Below are positions 33,987-45,589 of a stretch of 64,000 bases of DNA, piece by piece. This DNA comes from Streptosporangium sp. NBC_01495 (GTDB taxonomy: Bacteria > Actinomycetota > Actinomycetes > Streptosporangiales > Streptosporangiaceae), in contig NZ_CP109430.1 of assembly GCF_036250735.1 (NCBI RefSeq), positions 2,232,001 through 2,296,000 on the forward strand. Direction: 5' to 3'. The notes beneath the pieces are model-generated. The model was not told where the DNA came from, did no database searches, and saw nothing but the letters and a program-made list of their open reading frames with translations. Numbering within the stretch: the stretch's first letter is position 1; each line of letters starts with the position of its first letter. Both the position numbers and the translations under genes were made by a program.

Positions 33987-35657
33987 GTGTCGCCTGCAAG
34001 TTCGACTCGCTCGAAGCCATCCGAGCTGAACGAGCCCGTCATTCAGCAGCTGATGGAGCGGGGGCGCTCGCAGGGGTTCCTCGAGTCCGAGGATGTCCGC
34101 AAGGCCGTCGAGGAAGCGGACATTCCGATGGCGCAGGTCGCTGGAATCCTGCGAAGCCTCAGCAAAGAGGGCATCACAGTACGGCTGACTGCCGAGGATT
34201 CCGCGGCTCCCAAGAAGCCCCGCACTTCCAAGAAGCCCCGCACTGCCCCGGCCGCGCCCGCCGCCGTCAAGAAGACCAAGACCGCTGCCGCGGCCAAGGA
34301 GCAGCCGGAGACCGTCACCGCGGTCGTCAGCGGTTCCGAGCCCGCCGCGACCGCGGCCAAGAAGCCGGTGGCTCCGGCCAAGGCGGCCCCGGCCAAGAAG
34401 GTCGCCCCGGCCGCCAAGAAGCCGGTTCCCACCCCGCCGCCGAGGAAGGCCGGTCCCGCCGGGGCCGCCGTCCCGGCTCCCGCGTCCGCGCCGAAGCCGG
34501 TCACCGGTGACGACGACGAGGTCATCGAGCTCGAGGACGTCGAGATCGAGGACTTCGACCTGGAGGCCGTGGCCGAGGTCGAAGTCGAGGTCGAGGTGGA
34601 GGTGGAAGCCGAGGTCGAAGTGGAGGCCGAGGCCGAGGTCGAGGAGGAGCCCAAGGTCGAGGCCGTCGAGGTGAACGAGGACGAGGTCCTCATCCTCACC
34701 GATGACGACGATGACGCCCCGGTGCCTCAGGTCGCCGCCGCCGGCGCCACCGCCGACCCGGTCAAGGACTACCTCAAGCAGATCGGCAAGGTCCCCCTGC
34801 TCAACGCCGAGCAGGAGGTCGAGCTCGCCAAGCGCATCGAGGCCGGTCTGTTCGCCGAGGAACAGCTCGGCACCGACGGCGAGAAGCTCCCGGTCGACGT
34901 TCGCGCCGAGCTGGAGTGGATCGCCGAGGACGGCCGCCGGGCCAAGAACCACCTGCTGGAGGCCAACCTCCGTCTCGTGGTCTCGCTGGCCAAGCGTTAC
35001 ACGGGGCGCGGAATGCTCTTCCTGGACCTGATCCAGGAGGGCAACCTGGGCCTGATCCGCGCGGTCGAGAAGTTCGACTACACCAAGGGTTACAAGTTCT
35101 CCACCTACGCCACGTGGTGGATCCGGCAGGCGATCACCCGCGCCATGGCCGACCAGGCGCGGACCATCCGCATCCCGGTCCACATGGTCGAAGTGATCAA
35201 CAAGCTGGCTCGCGTCCAGCGGCAGATGCTCCAGGACCTGGGCCGCGAGCCCACCCCGGAGGAGCTGGCGCGCGAGCTCGACATGACCCCCGAGAAGGTC
35301 GTCGAGGTCCAGAAGTACGGTCGCGAGCCGATCTCCCTGCACACCCCGCTGGGTGAGGAGGGGGACAGCGAGTTCGGTGACCTCATCGAGGACTCCGAGG
35401 CCATCGTTCCCGCGGACGCGGTCAGTTTCACGCTTCTGCAGGAGCAGCTCCACTCCGTTCTGGACACGCTGTCCGAGCGCGAGGCGGGCGTGGTCTCGAT
35501 GCGTTTCGGCCTGACCGACGGTCAGCCGAAGACGCTGGACGAGATCGGCAAGGTCTACGGGGTGACGCGCGAGCGCATCCGGCAGATCGAGTCCAAGACG
35601 ATGTCCAAGCTCCGCCACCCGTCCCGGTCCCAGGTCCTGCGCGACTACCTTGACTGA
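33987..35657 (+). CDS. hrdB: Principal RNA polymerase sigma factor (HrdB/SigA/RpoD)
   Basis: Encodes about 556 residues from GTG 33987, seven bases after GAGAG; GTG 33981 is also possible. The N-terminal region 1.1 (about 1-60: [21 protein letters not shown]) is followed by a ~190-residue Lys/Ala/Pro-rich then acidic insert containing a near-perfect alternating Val-Glu run. From about 257 ([31 protein letters not shown]) the sequence is the almost invariant sigma-70 core: regions 1.2-2.4 with [31 protein letters not shown], region 3, and region 4 with [45 protein letters not shown]. It directs housekeeping transcription and is essential in relatives. A DUF7455 gene and parE lie downstream, an arrangement also known in Streptomyces. 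Confidence 0.96.
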   Translation: MSPASSTRSKPSELNEPVIQQLMERGRSQGFLESEDVRKAVEEADIPMAQVAGILRSLSKEGITVRLTAEDSAAPKKPRTSKKPRTAPAAPAAVKKTKTAAAAKEQPETVTAVVSGSEPAATAAKKPVAPAKAAPAKKVAPAAKKPVPTPPPRKAGPAGAAVPAPASAPKPVTGDDDEVIELEDVEIEDFDLEAVAEVEVEVEVEVEAEVEVEAEAEVEEEPKVEAVEVNEDEVLILTDDDDDAPVPQVAAAGATADPVKDYLKQIGKVPLLNAEQEVELAKRIEAGLFAEEQLGTDGEKLPVDVRAELEWIAEDGRRAKNHLLEANLRLVVSLAKRYTGRGMLFLDLIQEGNLGLIRAVEKFDYTKGYKFSTYATWWIRQAITRAMADQARTIRIPVHMVEVINKLARVQRQMLQDLGREPTPEELARELDMTPEKVVEVQKYGREPISLHTPLGEEGDSEFGDLIEDSEAIVPADAVSFTLLQEQLHSVLDTLSEREAGVVSMRFGLTDGQPKTLDEIGKVYGVTRERIRQIESKTMSKLRHPSRSQVLRDYLD

Positions 35658-35666
35658 GACTTCCTG

Positions 35667-35702
35667 ACAAAGGGCCCGCACCATATGGTGCGGGCCCTTT
35701 GT
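35667..35702 (+). terminator. Perfect 36-nt palindromic terminator of hrdB
   Basis: ACAAAGGGCCCGCACCAT is followed immediately by its exact reverse complement, centred at 35684/35685. The hairpin stem can include up to ~16 pairs and is followed by a short CTTTGT tract. It starts ten bases after the hrdB stop and is the clearest intrinsic terminator in the window. Confidence 0.9.
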
Positions 35703-35766
35703 CGTTAACGCGGGTGTAACAGGTCGGTAGCACACCGTGTGAAACGGGCTCCTAGGCTGCCGCCTC

Positions 35767-36732
35767 ATGGGTGTGGCCGAAGCTGACAGGATTCGCGCCC
35801 GGGGACTGCGGGTGATCATCGATCGTCCGTGGGCGGACGCGATGCTCGACGAGGCGGTCGCCGCGGTACGCCGGAAGGTGTTCGAAGCCGGCACGATCAC
35901 GATCGGCGCGGCCCGCGGCGATCCGGAGAGCCGTGCGCTCAGGATCGAGGCGCTGGCCAGGGCGGCCGTCGGTCACAGCCGTGCCATAGAGGCGTTGACG
36001 GCCCGTGACCGGGCCAACCCCGACCTCTGGCTCTGGCTCGGGCGCACCCGCATCGAGGAAGCCTGGACGATCAAGCCGGATGTCAAGGCGCGGGCCGTGC
36101 AGGCGCAGCGCGTGCAGGCCTTCCAGGAGGCGATGGAGTCGGCCAGGACGCCGCTCTTCACCGCGGCGTCCCTCGCGCCGTCCGATCCGGTGCCCTGGGA
36201 ATCGATCATGTGGCTCTACCTCGGCCTCGACCGGCCGCGCCAGGAGAAGGACGCGGTCTGGTACGAGGCCGTTCGCCGTTATCCGACGCTGTTCCCGGCC
36301 AACGTGGCCCGGCTCATGACGTTGTCCCCCGCCTGGGGTGGCAGTGCCCAGGAGATGCTGGAGTTCGCCAGGCAGGCCGTCTCGCGGGCGCCCGACGGGG
36401 ATCCGATGGCGTCCCTGGTGCCGCTGGCCCACTTCGAGCAGGTGTCCGCCGAGCGGTCGCCGATGTCGCGCGGCGGCTGGTTCTCCGACGGGGCGCTGCG
36501 CGAGGTCGTCTCACACTCGGGCCGCTGGCTGGGAAGTGACGGCCATCCCCGGTCGATCGAGGCGCACAACCTGTTCGGGGCCGCCTTCTACCTGGCCGAC
36601 CTGCGGCGGCCCGCGCGCGGGCACCTGGTGCGGACGGGAGGCAGGGTCAGCAGGTTGCCGTGGTCCTACCTCGGCGATCCCACCCAGCAGTTCCAGCGGG
36701 CCTGCGGGCGGCTCCACCTCGTCGCGGCGTGA
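35767..36732 (+). CDS. Helical (TPR-like) protein of unknown function
   Basis: Encodes 321 residues from ATG 35767. It is alpha-helical with many Trp/Leu/Ala positions spaced like tetratricopeptide or Sel1-type hairpins: EARALARAAVGHSRAIEALTARDRANPDLWLWLGRTRIEEAW, then VWYEAVRRYPTLFPANVARLMTLSPAWGG and EMLEFARQAVSRAPDGDPMASLVPLAHFEQV. No signal, membrane helix or enzyme motif. Known related actinomycete proteins are annotated only as hypothetical. It stands alone behind the hrdB terminator and 70 bases before the convergent yaaA gene. Confidence 0.7.
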   Translation: MGVAEADRIRARGLRVIIDRPWADAMLDEAVAAVRRKVFEAGTITIGAARGDPESRALRIEALARAAVGHSRAIEALTARDRANPDLWLWLGRTRIEEAWTIKPDVKARAVQAQRVQAFQEAMESARTPLFTAASLAPSDPVPWESIMWLYLGLDRPRQEKDAVWYEAVRRYPTLFPANVARLMTLSPAWGGSAQEMLEFARQAVSRAPDGDPMASLVPLAHFEQVSAERSPMSRGGWFSDGALREVVSHSGRWLGSDGHPRSIEAHNLFGAAFYLADLRRPARGHLVRTGGRVSRLPWSYLGDPTQQFQRACGRLHLVAA

Positions 36733-36802
36733 ACCCGGCCGAGGTCCTTCGGCACGCCCGCCGCGTCCCCGGTACGGCCACGGGAGGGGAGCCCGCGGGA
36801 CA

Positions 36803-37543
36803 TCACACCATGACGTCGAGTGTCCACGACCGTTTCCCCGTGGGCGGTGCACAGAGAGTGACGGAGTGACCGAGATGGTCCAGGACCTTGGCGAGCTCCT
36901 CTGGACCCTCCGGATCCACGCCCCCCTCCAGCAGGGAGCGGGCGATCACGCCGCGGGTGGCCTTGGCCATGTGGCTGACCACCTTCCCGTCCCTGAACAC
37001 CCGTACCGCCACCGCCCGGCCGCCCGGCTGCCACGCCGCCGCGTACGTGCTGGAGCGCAGGTCCACGACCAGGCCGGGCTCGGCGTCGAGCAGGGGGGTG
37101 ACCGACCGGCGCCAGAAGGCGCCCAGGCCGCCGAGTGGCGGCAGCCGCACCCCCATCGACAGCCGGTACGGCGGCACGCGGTCGCCGAGCCGCAGCAGGC
37201 CCCAGAGGCCGGAGAAGATCAGCAGCCGCTCCGAGGCCCGCGCCGCGGCCTCGGGGGACAGCGAGGCCAGGCCGAGGTTGTCGTAGAGCACACCGGTGTA
37301 CAGGTCGGCCGCGGCCAGCGTCGGCGCGGTCCGCAGGAGCAGGTTCACGCCGACCTCACCGGCCTGCCCCGGCGACAGGCCGAGGACGTCCCGCGCGGCC
37401 GGTTCCCGGCACAGCGCGGTGAGCGCGTTCAGGACGATCTCCCTGGGCGAGCCGAGGGCGGGAAAGCTCAGCCGGGGCAGGTCGAGGGCGGGGCCGTCGC
37501 CCCGCGCGGCCTTTCCCTCGGACGGAGGCAGCAGAATCAGCAC
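36803..37543 (-). CDS. yaaA: Peroxide stress protein YaaA (UPF0246)
   Basis: Encodes 246 residues from GTG 37543. It matches the YaaA/DUF328 family: start VLILLPPSEGKAARG (in place of E. coli's LILISPAKTL), DLYTGVLYDNLGLASL, LIFSGLWGLLRLGDRVPPYRLSMGVRL and VVDLRSSTYAAAW, with VSHMAKATRGVIARSL near the end. In E. coli, YaaA lowers intracellular free iron during hydrogen peroxide stress, and the fold binds DNA; the mechanism is not fully clear. It faces a GNAT gene divergently (47 bases between start codons) and converges with the TPR-like gene. Confidence 0.9.
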   Translation of the reverse strand: MLILLPPSEGKAARGDGPALDLPRLSFPALGSPREIVLNALTALCREPAARDVLGLSPGQAGEVGVNLLLRTAPTLAAADLYTGVLYDNLGLASLSPEAAARASERLLIFSGLWGLLRLGDRVPPYRLSMGVRLPPLGGLGAFWRRSVTPLLDAEPGLVVDLRSSTYAAAWQPGGRAVAVRVFRDGKVVSHMAKATRGVIARSLLEGGVDPEGPEELAKVLDHLGHSVTLCAPPTGKRSWTLDVMV

Positions 37544-37589
37544 AGTCGCCGAGCGTAGTGGGGCGATCGGGGGGTTAGGATCCTTCAGC

Positions 37590-38321
37590 ATGATCGATGA
37601 GGTCTTCGACCGGCTGGTCGACCAGGCCTGGCCGGCGCTCCATCGGGTGGACGCCGGGGGCTGGACGCTGCGCGCCGCGGACGGGGTGACCAAGCGGGCC
37701 AACTCCGTGCTGCCGCTGGGCGAGCCGGAGGACCTGGAGGCGGCCGTCGAGGGAGCCGAGAAGTTCTACGCCGACCGCGGGCTGCCCTGTGTCTTCTCTG
37801 TGGGAGGCGGTGCCGCGCCCGGTCTGGACGCGTCGCTGGGGGCGCGCGGCTACAGGGTGGTGGATCCCACACTGATCATGACTGCGCGCCTCTCACCCGG
37901 GGACGGGGGGCCGGAGGGGCGGAGAGGGCACGGAGAGAAGGTCGAGCTCGCTGAGGCGCCCTCACAGGCGTGGTTGGACGCCTGGTGGAGCGTGGACGGG
38001 AGGTTCGGTGGCGACGGTCTGGTGACGGCCGCGCGGATCCTCACCGGCGTGCCGGCCGTATACGCCTCGCTCGGCCGGGAGGCCGTCGGGCGGGGCGTGA
38101 TCCAGGGGGAGTGGTTCGGGATCTACTCCATGGCCGTGATGCCGCACGCGCGGCGCAGGGGCCATGGACGGAAGGTGTTGCGTGCCCTGCTCTCGCATGC
38201 ACGGGCGCAGGGCACACAGCGGGCATATTTAGTCGTAGTGGAGTCGAACACCGCTGCCAGGGCGCTCTACGAGCGGCAGGGCTTCACGGTGGCGGGCCGA
38301 TATCACTATCGGGTCCGATGA
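37590..38321 (+). CDS. GNAT-family N-acetyltransferase
   Basis: Encodes 243 residues from ATG 37590. The N-terminal ~130 residues (VDAGGWTLRAADGVTKRANSVLPLGEPEDLEAA) are the substrate-side domain seen in FR47-like/two-domain actinomycete acetyltransferases. The C-terminal half is the catalytic GNAT domain with EWFGIYSMAVMPHARRRGHGRKVLRALLSHARAQG (acetyl-CoA pyrophosphate loop R-R-x-G-x-G) and the closing VVESNTAARALYERQGFTVAGRYHYRV. Substrate unknown. Divergent from yaaA; its stop lies 17 bases before the end of the convergent DUF7455 gene. Confidence 0.88.
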   Translation: MIDEVFDRLVDQAWPALHRVDAGGWTLRAADGVTKRANSVLPLGEPEDLEAAVEGAEKFYADRGLPCVFSVGGGAAPGLDASLGARGYRVVDPTLIMTARLSPGDGGPEGRRGHGEKVELAEAPSQAWLDAWWSVDGRFGGDGLVTAARILTGVPAVYASLGREAVGRGVIQGEWFGIYSMAVMPHARRRGHGRKVLRALLSHARAQGTQRAYLVVVESNTAARALYERQGFTVAGRYHYRVR

Positions 38322-38338
38322 TGGCTCCATTCGTCTGG

Positions 38339-38569
38339 TTATCGTTCGTCGTTGCCTGCCGAGGCCGGGGCGTCGCTGAGACGAGCGGACTCGTCCTGGA
38401 TGTTGGCGCCCTTGTCTCTCAGCACGGCCACGTGCTGACGCCCGTGATGGGCGCAGAACAGCAGCTCCCCACCTACGGGCAGGGTCGCGCGGATGTAAGC
38501 CTGGGCGCCGCACCGGTCACAGCGGTCAGCAGCTGTGAGCTGCTTGGCGGGGGCGAGGGTTCCAGTCAC
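38339..38569 (-). CDS. DUF7455 small Cys/His protein
   Basis: Encodes 76 residues from GTG 38569. The recognised core TAADRCDRCGAQAYIRATLPVGGELLFCAHHGRQH has C17, C20, C39 and H41/H42, an arrangement that could bind one zinc ion. This protein is commonly encoded between hrdB and parE in actinomycetes; the Streptomyces relative lies at the same locus. Its function is not established. It is transcribed opposite to parE, whose start is 241 bases away, so the two share an intergenic promoter region. Confidence 0.9.
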   Translation of the reverse strand: MTGTLAPAKQLTAADRCDRCGAQAYIRATLPVGGELLFCAHHGRQHVAVLRDKGANIQDESARLSDAPASAGNDER

Positions 38570-38809
38570 GTATCGCCTTTCAGGTCATCCCCTGAGGTGG
38601 AGGATCTGGCGTCAGTCACTTGAGAGAACATCTAACCCGATACGAACGTTCCCAACCGACCCCCTGCTACGCCCAGAGCGGAAAGTGTCCGAAAGTAATG
38701 ATGATCACGCCGGATGTAACGCCCGAGCCCGCCGGATGGCAAGCTTGTACGCGTCGTGGTGGGAAGAACGGTAAGCTGCGCACACGTGTTCGACAGAGTG
38801 GGAGTGGGC

Positions 38810-40882
<2,073 letters not shown>

Positions 40883-40886
40883 TCAT

Positions 40887-40912
40887 CCCCGCCGGGTGAC
40901 TTTCCGGCGGGG
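40887..40912 (+). terminator. Hairpin terminator after parE
   Basis: CCCCGCCGG (40887-40895) pairs with CCGGCGGGG (40904-40912) around GTGACTTT. It starts four bases after the parE stop codon. Confidence 0.8.
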
Positions 40913-41038
40913 ACAGCCCTGGGCGGGATCCGGAGCGCCGGTCAGGTGATCGGGCCGCCGCCGACCGGATGTGCGGGCGAGCCATCCGTCATGCCCGCAG
41001 CCTTCGAACGCCGGCGAACGCCGTGGAATCGTGAAACC

Positions 41039-41084
41039 GGATCCGGCCCCGGCCCCGGCCGGTTCCCGTGCCGGGGCCGGATCC
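41039..41084 (-). terminator. 15-bp stem terminator of the carbonic anhydrase gene
   Basis: GGATCCGGCCCCGGC (41039-41053) is exactly complementary to GCCGGGGCCGGATCC (41070-41084). It ends six bases beyond the minus-strand stop of the carbonic anhydrase gene. A GGCCCC-rich repeat in the loop adds alternative pairings. Confidence 0.8.
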
Positions 41085-41090
41085 CGATGC

Positions 41091-41585
41091 TCAGATCTCG
41101 ACAGGCATCAGCTTGCCGGTGCGCACGTCGTAGACGGCCCCGCCTACCGGCATCCCCACGGGCAGGAACGGGCTGGTCCTGATCCGTACGAGGTCGTGGC
41201 GCAGCGCCGCGTCCTGGTCGGGGACGGTGTGGAAGTCCAGGCTGCGGGTGTCGACGCCGCGCCGGGCGGCGATCGCGTGCACCTCGTCGTCGGTGACCTT
41301 GTTCATGCCGCAGTCGGTGTGCGGCATGACCAGCACCCGCTCCACCCCCAGCAGGGTGACCGCCAGGACAAGTGTGCGCAGGACGTCGTCGGTCACCCGG
41401 GCCCCGGCGTTACGGAGGATCTTGGCGTCCCCCGGCTTCAGGCCGAAGAGCCCCAGCGGATCGATCCGCGAGTCCATGCAGGTGACCACGGCGAGGCCAC
41501 GGGCGGCCCTGCCGGTCAGTTCGGCATTGGTGAACGTGGCGGAGAACTCCTCGTTGGCGGCCAGCAGGTCGTCAAAAGCACTCAC
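41091..41585 (-). CDS. Beta-class carbonic anhydrase
   Basis: Encodes 164 residues from GTG 41585, preceded by GAGGG on the minus strand. It converts carbon dioxide and bicarbonate. Beta-class zinc ligands and dyad are visible: C36 and D38-R40 in VVTCMDSRI, H89 and C92 in PHTDCGM. The short length and HTDCGMNKVTDDEVHAIAAR segment place it among the small actinobacterial type II-like enzymes. It is divergent from a small hypothetical gene 166 bases away and ends in a strong hairpin. Confidence 0.93.
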   Translation of the reverse strand: MSAFDDLLAANEEFSATFTNAELTGRAARGLAVVTCMDSRIDPLGLFGLKPGDAKILRNAGARVTDDVLRTLVLAVTLLGVERVLVMPHTDCGMNKVTDDEVHAIAARRGVDTRSLDFHTVPDQDAALRHDLVRIRTSPFLPVGMPVGGAVYDVRTGKLMPVEI

Positions 41586-41751
41586 GTACGCATCCCTCGG
41601 TCGGCGCAATCAACGGACCAATGATGCTTCATGCCGGTTTCGCGAGCGTTGCCGGGGCCGCACCGGGTGAGGACTTCACCAAGATCCCACCACTGCCTGT
41701 CGCCCTGGGTCATGATGTCGTCACCCAGAGTCCGGAAGTGTGGAGAGGCTG

Positions 41752-42069
41752 ATGAGCAGGACCGAATCGCTGGCCGATTATCTTCGCGACCAGGGCAGGC
41801 GGAAGCTCGACCGGGTCGAGGCCAGGGACGGGGGGCGCAACGCGCGCTCGGCACTGGCCCTGCTCGACGCGGCGGTCTACACCCGGTCACTGAAGGACGA
41901 CGACCCGTTCGTGGCCGTCCTCGCGGAGGCGGGGTGTTTCGGCCCGCAGGGGACCGGCGAGTTCGAGCCGACGGACAGGGTGGCCAGGGTCGTCCGCTTC
42001 TGGGAGTCGGGTGAGCCCTGGCAGCTGCTGATGGCGATCCGGTTCGCGCTCCAGGGCGCGCTCACCTGA
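41752..42069 (+). CDS. Small hypothetical protein
   Basis: Encodes 105 residues from ATG 41752, with GGAGAGG (41742-41748) just upstream. Sequence is helical at the start (RTESLADYLRDQGRRKLDRVEARDGGRNARSALALLDAAVY) and ends VVRFWESGEPWQLLMAIRFALQGAL. No recognised domain, signal or membrane segment. Strong coding bias in this frame supports it as real. It is transcribed in the same direction as the VOC gene, 172 bases ahead, with a GC-rich spacer between. Confidence 0.6.
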   Translation: MSRTESLADYLRDQGRRKLDRVEARDGGRNARSALALLDAAVYTRSLKDDDPFVAVLAEAGCFGPQGTGEFEPTDRVARVVRFWESGEPWQLLMAIRFALQGALT

Positions 42070-42241
42070 GATGCCGGGTTTCGGACCCCCCGTCGAGGAA
42101 AGGCGGGCCGGGCCGCGGCCGCGCTCATGGCACCGGGCCGGGGCGCCCCGCGTGCCCCGGGTCCGATCGGCGCGGAACGCCGTTGAAGCTCCCGGTGACA
42201 CCGCCATAGGATCTTCATCGGTGCCGAGTTTGGGAGGAAGC

Positions 42242-42607
42242 ATGGGAATCGCACAGCTGAGGTCGATCGTCCTCGACTGTCCAGACCCCAAGCAACTGGC
42301 CGACTTCTACAGCGCCCTCCTGGGCTGGAAGATCGCCAGCGTCGAGGACGACTGGGTGGTGGTCACCGGGGGCAGGCCCGGACGGCTCTGCTTCCAGCGG
42401 GTCCCCGACTACCGGCCGCCGGAGTGGCCCACCACCGAACGGTCCCAGCAGTTCCACCTCGATCTGACGGTTGAGAACCTCGACGAGGCCGAAAAGGAGG
42501 CGCTGGCGCTCGGCGCGTCCAAACACCCGTACCAGCCGGGCGAGGACGAGGGTTTCCGGGTCTTTCTCGACCCCGCCGGACACCCGTTCTGCCTGTGCGT
42601 CGACTGA
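42242..42607 (+). CDS. VOC-superfamily (glyoxalase-fold) protein
   Basis: Encodes 121 residues from ATG 42242 with GGGAGGAAG upstream. Two beta-alpha-beta-beta-beta modules are visible: LRSIVLDCPDPKQLADFYSALLGWKI and FHLDLTVENLDEAEKEALALGASKHPYQ, then FRVFLDPAGHPFCLCVD. The VOC fold hosts lyases, dioxygenases and antibiotic-binding proteins. Only one clear metal-type residue (the DPAGHPF His) stands out, so enzyme or binding role remains open. The next feature is a 17-bp-stem terminator shared with parC's end. Confidence 0.85.
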   Translation: MGIAQLRSIVLDCPDPKQLADFYSALLGWKIASVEDDWVVVTGGRPGRLCFQRVPDYRPPEWPTTERSQQFHLDLTVENLDEAEKEALALGASKHPYQPGEDEGFRVFLDPAGHPFCLCVD

Positions 42608-42822
42608 CCGTCCTGCGCGATCTCAGGGCCTCCGTGCCGATCGGGCCTCTCGCCGTGATCTCGGCTTCGCGATCGACCGGCCTCCGGGTGATGTCAGGGC
42701 CTTACGGTCCGGACGGAAGCCTCACGACACAGGGTCTTACGGCCGGAGGTGTCTCCCGAAGGCCCCGCGGTCCGCTGACCGCCTCGCGTGATCTCAGGGC
42801 CTCCCCGGGCCCGCCGTACCCG

Positions 42823-42861
42823 GCCCCGGGAGCCCCCGCCGTCCTGGCGGGGGCTCCCGGG
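42823..42861. terminator. 17-bp stem bidirectional terminator
   Basis: CCCCGGGAGCCCCCGCC (42823-42839) pairs perfectly with GGCGGGGGCTCCCGGGG (42845-42861), loop GTCCT, followed by TTTCG. It sits between the VOC gene (plus) and the parC stop (minus, at 42878) and can serve both. Upstream, GATCTCAGGGCCTCC occurs twice (about 42620 and 42790) in otherwise featureless DNA. Confidence 0.85.
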
Positions 42862-42877
42862 GTTTCGTTCGCGGGGG

Positions 42878-45373
42878 TCACGCCTCCGGGGCGGGAGCCG
42901 CTCCGGAGCCCTGCTCGCCGTCTCCGGCGCCAAGGGCGCCGCCCACGGCCGACACGGTGTGGGTGAGCCGTACACCGGAGCCGTCACGGCGGCCCAGCTC
43001 CTCGGGGAGAGGCACGGGCTTGCCGACGGCCGAGACCGCGCGGGCCGGGCCGGGACCCGCCCAGGCGAGCAGCAGGACGTCCTCGCCCTTGAGGAACCGC
43101 TGGACGCGGACCCCGCCGGTGCCCCGGCCCTTCGGCGGGTATTCGGCGAAGTCGGAGACCTTGGCGCCGCCGATCTGGGTGCCGGGCAGTGCCGTCGAGG
43201 AACCGGCGATCGTCACGACCTGTGACTCGCGGGCGGGATCGACCGCGCCGAACCAGATCGCCGTGGTGTCGCCGTCCAGCCGTACACCGGCCATGCCGCC
43301 CGCGGGGCGGCCCTGCGGGCGGACGACGGAGGCGGAGTAGCGCAGCAACTGGGCCTCGGAGGTGATGAAGACGAGATCGTGGTCCTCGCTCTCCAGCTCC
43401 ACCGCGCCCACCACGGTGTCGCCCTCCTTGAGGGTGATCACCTCGAAGTCGTCGCGGTTGGCCGGGTAGTCGGGGACGACCCGCTTGACCACCCCCTGCA
43501 CCGTGCCCAGCGCCAGGCCGGGCCCGTCGGGATCGAGCGAGCCGATGCCGACGACCGTCTCGCCCGGGTTGAAGGTGACGTACTCCGAGACCGGGTGGCC
43601 GCCGGACAGCGACGGCGGGTTGGCCGAGCGGGGCAGCGTGGGCAGGTCGACCACCTGGACCCGGATCATCCGCCCCTGGTTGGTGACCACGCCCACCTCA
43701 CCCCTGACCGTGCTCCGCACGGCGGAGATCAGCACGTCGTGGGCCGAGCGGTCACCGTCACCGGCGAGCGGCGAGGCGTCGAACGTGCGGGCCAGCAGGC
43801 CGGTGGAGGAGAACAGCACCAGGCAGGGGTCGTCGGCCACCTCCAGGGGGGCCGAGACGTTCCTCACGACCCCCGAGGACTCCAGCAGCACCGTACGGCG
43901 CGGGGTACCGAAGGTCTTCGAGACCTGGGCGAGCTCGTCGGAGACGACCTTGCGGAGCTTGTCGTCGGAGGACAGGATCGCGGTCAGCTCGGCGATCTCG
44001 TCGCGCAGGGTCTGGCTCTCGCGGTCGAGCTCCAGCTTGTCGTAGCGGGTCAGGCGGCGCAGCGGGGTGTCGAGGATGTAGTTGGCCTGGATCTCCGAGA
44101 GCTCGAAGACCTCCGTCAGGCGCTCGCGGGCCTGGGCGGAGTTGTCGGAGGAGCGGATGACCTGGATGACCTCGTCGATGTTGAGCAGGGCGACGACGAG
44201 GCCCTCGACGAGGTGCAGGCGCTCCTCGCGCTTGCGCCGGCGGTAGAGCGAGCGGCGGCGGACCACATTGATGCGGTGGTCGACGTAGACCTGGAGCAGC
44301 TCGCGCAGGCCCAGCGTGCGCGGCTCGCCGTCGACCAGGGCGACGTTGTTGATGCCGAAGGTCTCCTCCATCGGCGTGAGCCGGTAGAGCTCCTCCAGCA
44401 CGGCCTCGGGGATGAAGCCGTTCTTGATCTCGATGACCAGGCTGAGGCCCTTGTGCCGGTCGCTGAGGTCCTTGAGGTCGGAGATGCCCTGGAGCTTCTT
44501 GGCGGTGACCAGCTCCCTGATCTTGGTGACCACGCGCTCGGGGCCGACGTTGAAGGGCAGCTCGGTGACGACGATGCCCTTGCGGCGGGGGCTGACCTGC
44601 TCGATGGCGCACTTGGCGCGCATCCGGAAGGTGCCCCGGCCCTTGGTGTACGCGTCGCGGATGCCGTCGAGGCCGATGATCGTGCCGCCGGTGGGCAGGT
44701 CGGGGCCGGGGACGAACCGCATCAGGTCGTCGAGCGTCGCGTCCGGCTTCTTGATCAGATGGCGGGCGGCGGCGACGACCTCCACGAGGTTGTGCGGCGC
44801 CATGTTGGTGGCCATGCCGACCGCGATGCCGGTGGCACCGTTGACCAGCAGGTTGGGGAAGGCCGACGGCATGACCGTGGGCTCGGTCTCCTGGCCGTCG
44901 TAGTTGGGCTTGAAGTCGACCGTGTCCTCGTCGATCGACTGGACCACGGCCATCGCCGCCGAGGCCAGCCGGGCCTCGGTGTAGCGCATCGCGGCGGGCA
45001 TGTCGTCGGGGGAGCCGAAGTTGCCGTGCCCGTCGATGAGCGGCAGGCGCATCGAGAACGGCTGGGCCATGCGGACCAGCGCGTCGTAGATGGCGGTGTC
45101 GCCGTGCGGGTGGAGCTTGCCCATCACGTCGCCGACGACGCGCGACGACTTGACGTGGCCCCGGTCGGGCCGCAGGCCCATCTCGCTCATCGAGTAGAGG
45201 ATCCGGCGCTGGACCGGCTTGAGGCCGTCCCTGGCGTCCGGCAGCGCCCGCTGGTAGATGACCGAGTATGCGTATTCGAGGAAGCTGGTGCGCATCTCGG
45301 TGGAAACGTCGATGTCGACGATCCGCTCCTCGAAGCCCTCGTCGGTCGGGGGTGTGGTCGTCCGTCGAGCCAT
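42878..45373 (-). CDS. parC: DNA topoisomerase IV subunit A (ParC, GyrA-like)
   Basis: Encodes 831 residues from ATG 45373 with AGGAAA upstream; the frame extends further but without coding character. It is the DNA-cleaving half of topoisomerase IV. The winged-helix/tower core has the quinolone-resistance region [17 protein letters not shown] (88-104) and catalytic Y131 in [10 protein letters not shown]. The C-terminal half carries GyrA-type beta-pinwheel blades ([67 protein letters not shown]). Partner is ParE, 2 kb away. An 8-bp-stem hairpin lies just upstream of the ribosome site and the shared terminator at 42823-42861 ends the gene. Confidence 0.93.
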   Translation of the reverse strand: MARRTTTPPTDEGFEERIVDIDVSTEMRTSFLEYAYSVIYQRALPDARDGLKPVQRRILYSMSEMGLRPDRGHVKSSRVVGDVMGKLHPHGDTAIYDALVRMAQPFSMRLPLIDGHGNFGSPDDMPAAMRYTEARLASAAMAVVQSIDEDTVDFKPNYDGQETEPTVMPSAFPNLLVNGATGIAVGMATNMAPHNLVEVVAAARHLIKKPDATLDDLMRFVPGPDLPTGGTIIGLDGIRDAYTKGRGTFRMRAKCAIEQVSPRRKGIVVTELPFNVGPERVVTKIRELVTAKKLQGISDLKDLSDRHKGLSLVIEIKNGFIPEAVLEELYRLTPMEETFGINNVALVDGEPRTLGLRELLQVYVDHRINVVRRRSLYRRRKREERLHLVEGLVVALLNIDEVIQVIRSSDNSAQARERLTEVFELSEIQANYILDTPLRRLTRYDKLELDRESQTLRDEIAELTAILSSDDKLRKVVSDELAQVSKTFGTPRRTVLLESSGVVRNVSAPLEVADDPCLVLFSSTGLLARTFDASPLAGDGDRSAHDVLISAVRSTVRGEVGVVTNQGRMIRVQVVDLPTLPRSANPPSLSGGHPVSEYVTFNPGETVVGIGSLDPDGPGLALGTVQGVVKRVVPDYPANRDDFEVITLKEGDTVVGAVELESEDHDLVFITSEAQLLRYSASVVRPQGRPAGGMAGVRLDGDTTAIWFGAVDPARESQVVTIAGSSTALPGTQIGGAKVSDFAEYPPKGRGTGGVRVQRFLKGEDVLLLAWAGPGPARAVSAVGKPVPLPEELGRRDGSGVRLTHTVSAVGGALGAGDGEQGSGAAPAPEA

Positions 45374-45392
45374 CTGATTTCCTGCGCGCGCG

Positions 45393-45412
45393 CCCCGGCC
45401 GTCAGGCCGGGG
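45393..45412 (-). promoter_or_regulatory. Hairpin in the parC leader
   Basis: CCCCGGCC and GGCCGGGG form a perfect 8-bp stem around a four-base loop, about 20 bases before the parC start on the minus strand and adjacent to the ribosome site. It could affect translation. The surrounding CTCCCCCCGGCCTGACGG resembles REP-like hairpins related to IS605 ends, so it may also be a relic. Confidence 0.5.
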
Positions 45413-45589
45413 GGAGGCGCATCCTCCTTCTGTCTTCGTGGTCCAACCGTTGGCGCCGGCTCCCCGGGGAGCCTTGGCCGGGATGTCCGGCGGGAGACCG
45501 GTGACGGGGGCGACCGGGCATCGTACCGAGACTCGATACCATACCCAGCCCATCCGACACTTCCGGGCCTTCCGGCCTGCCCGCGGGTG

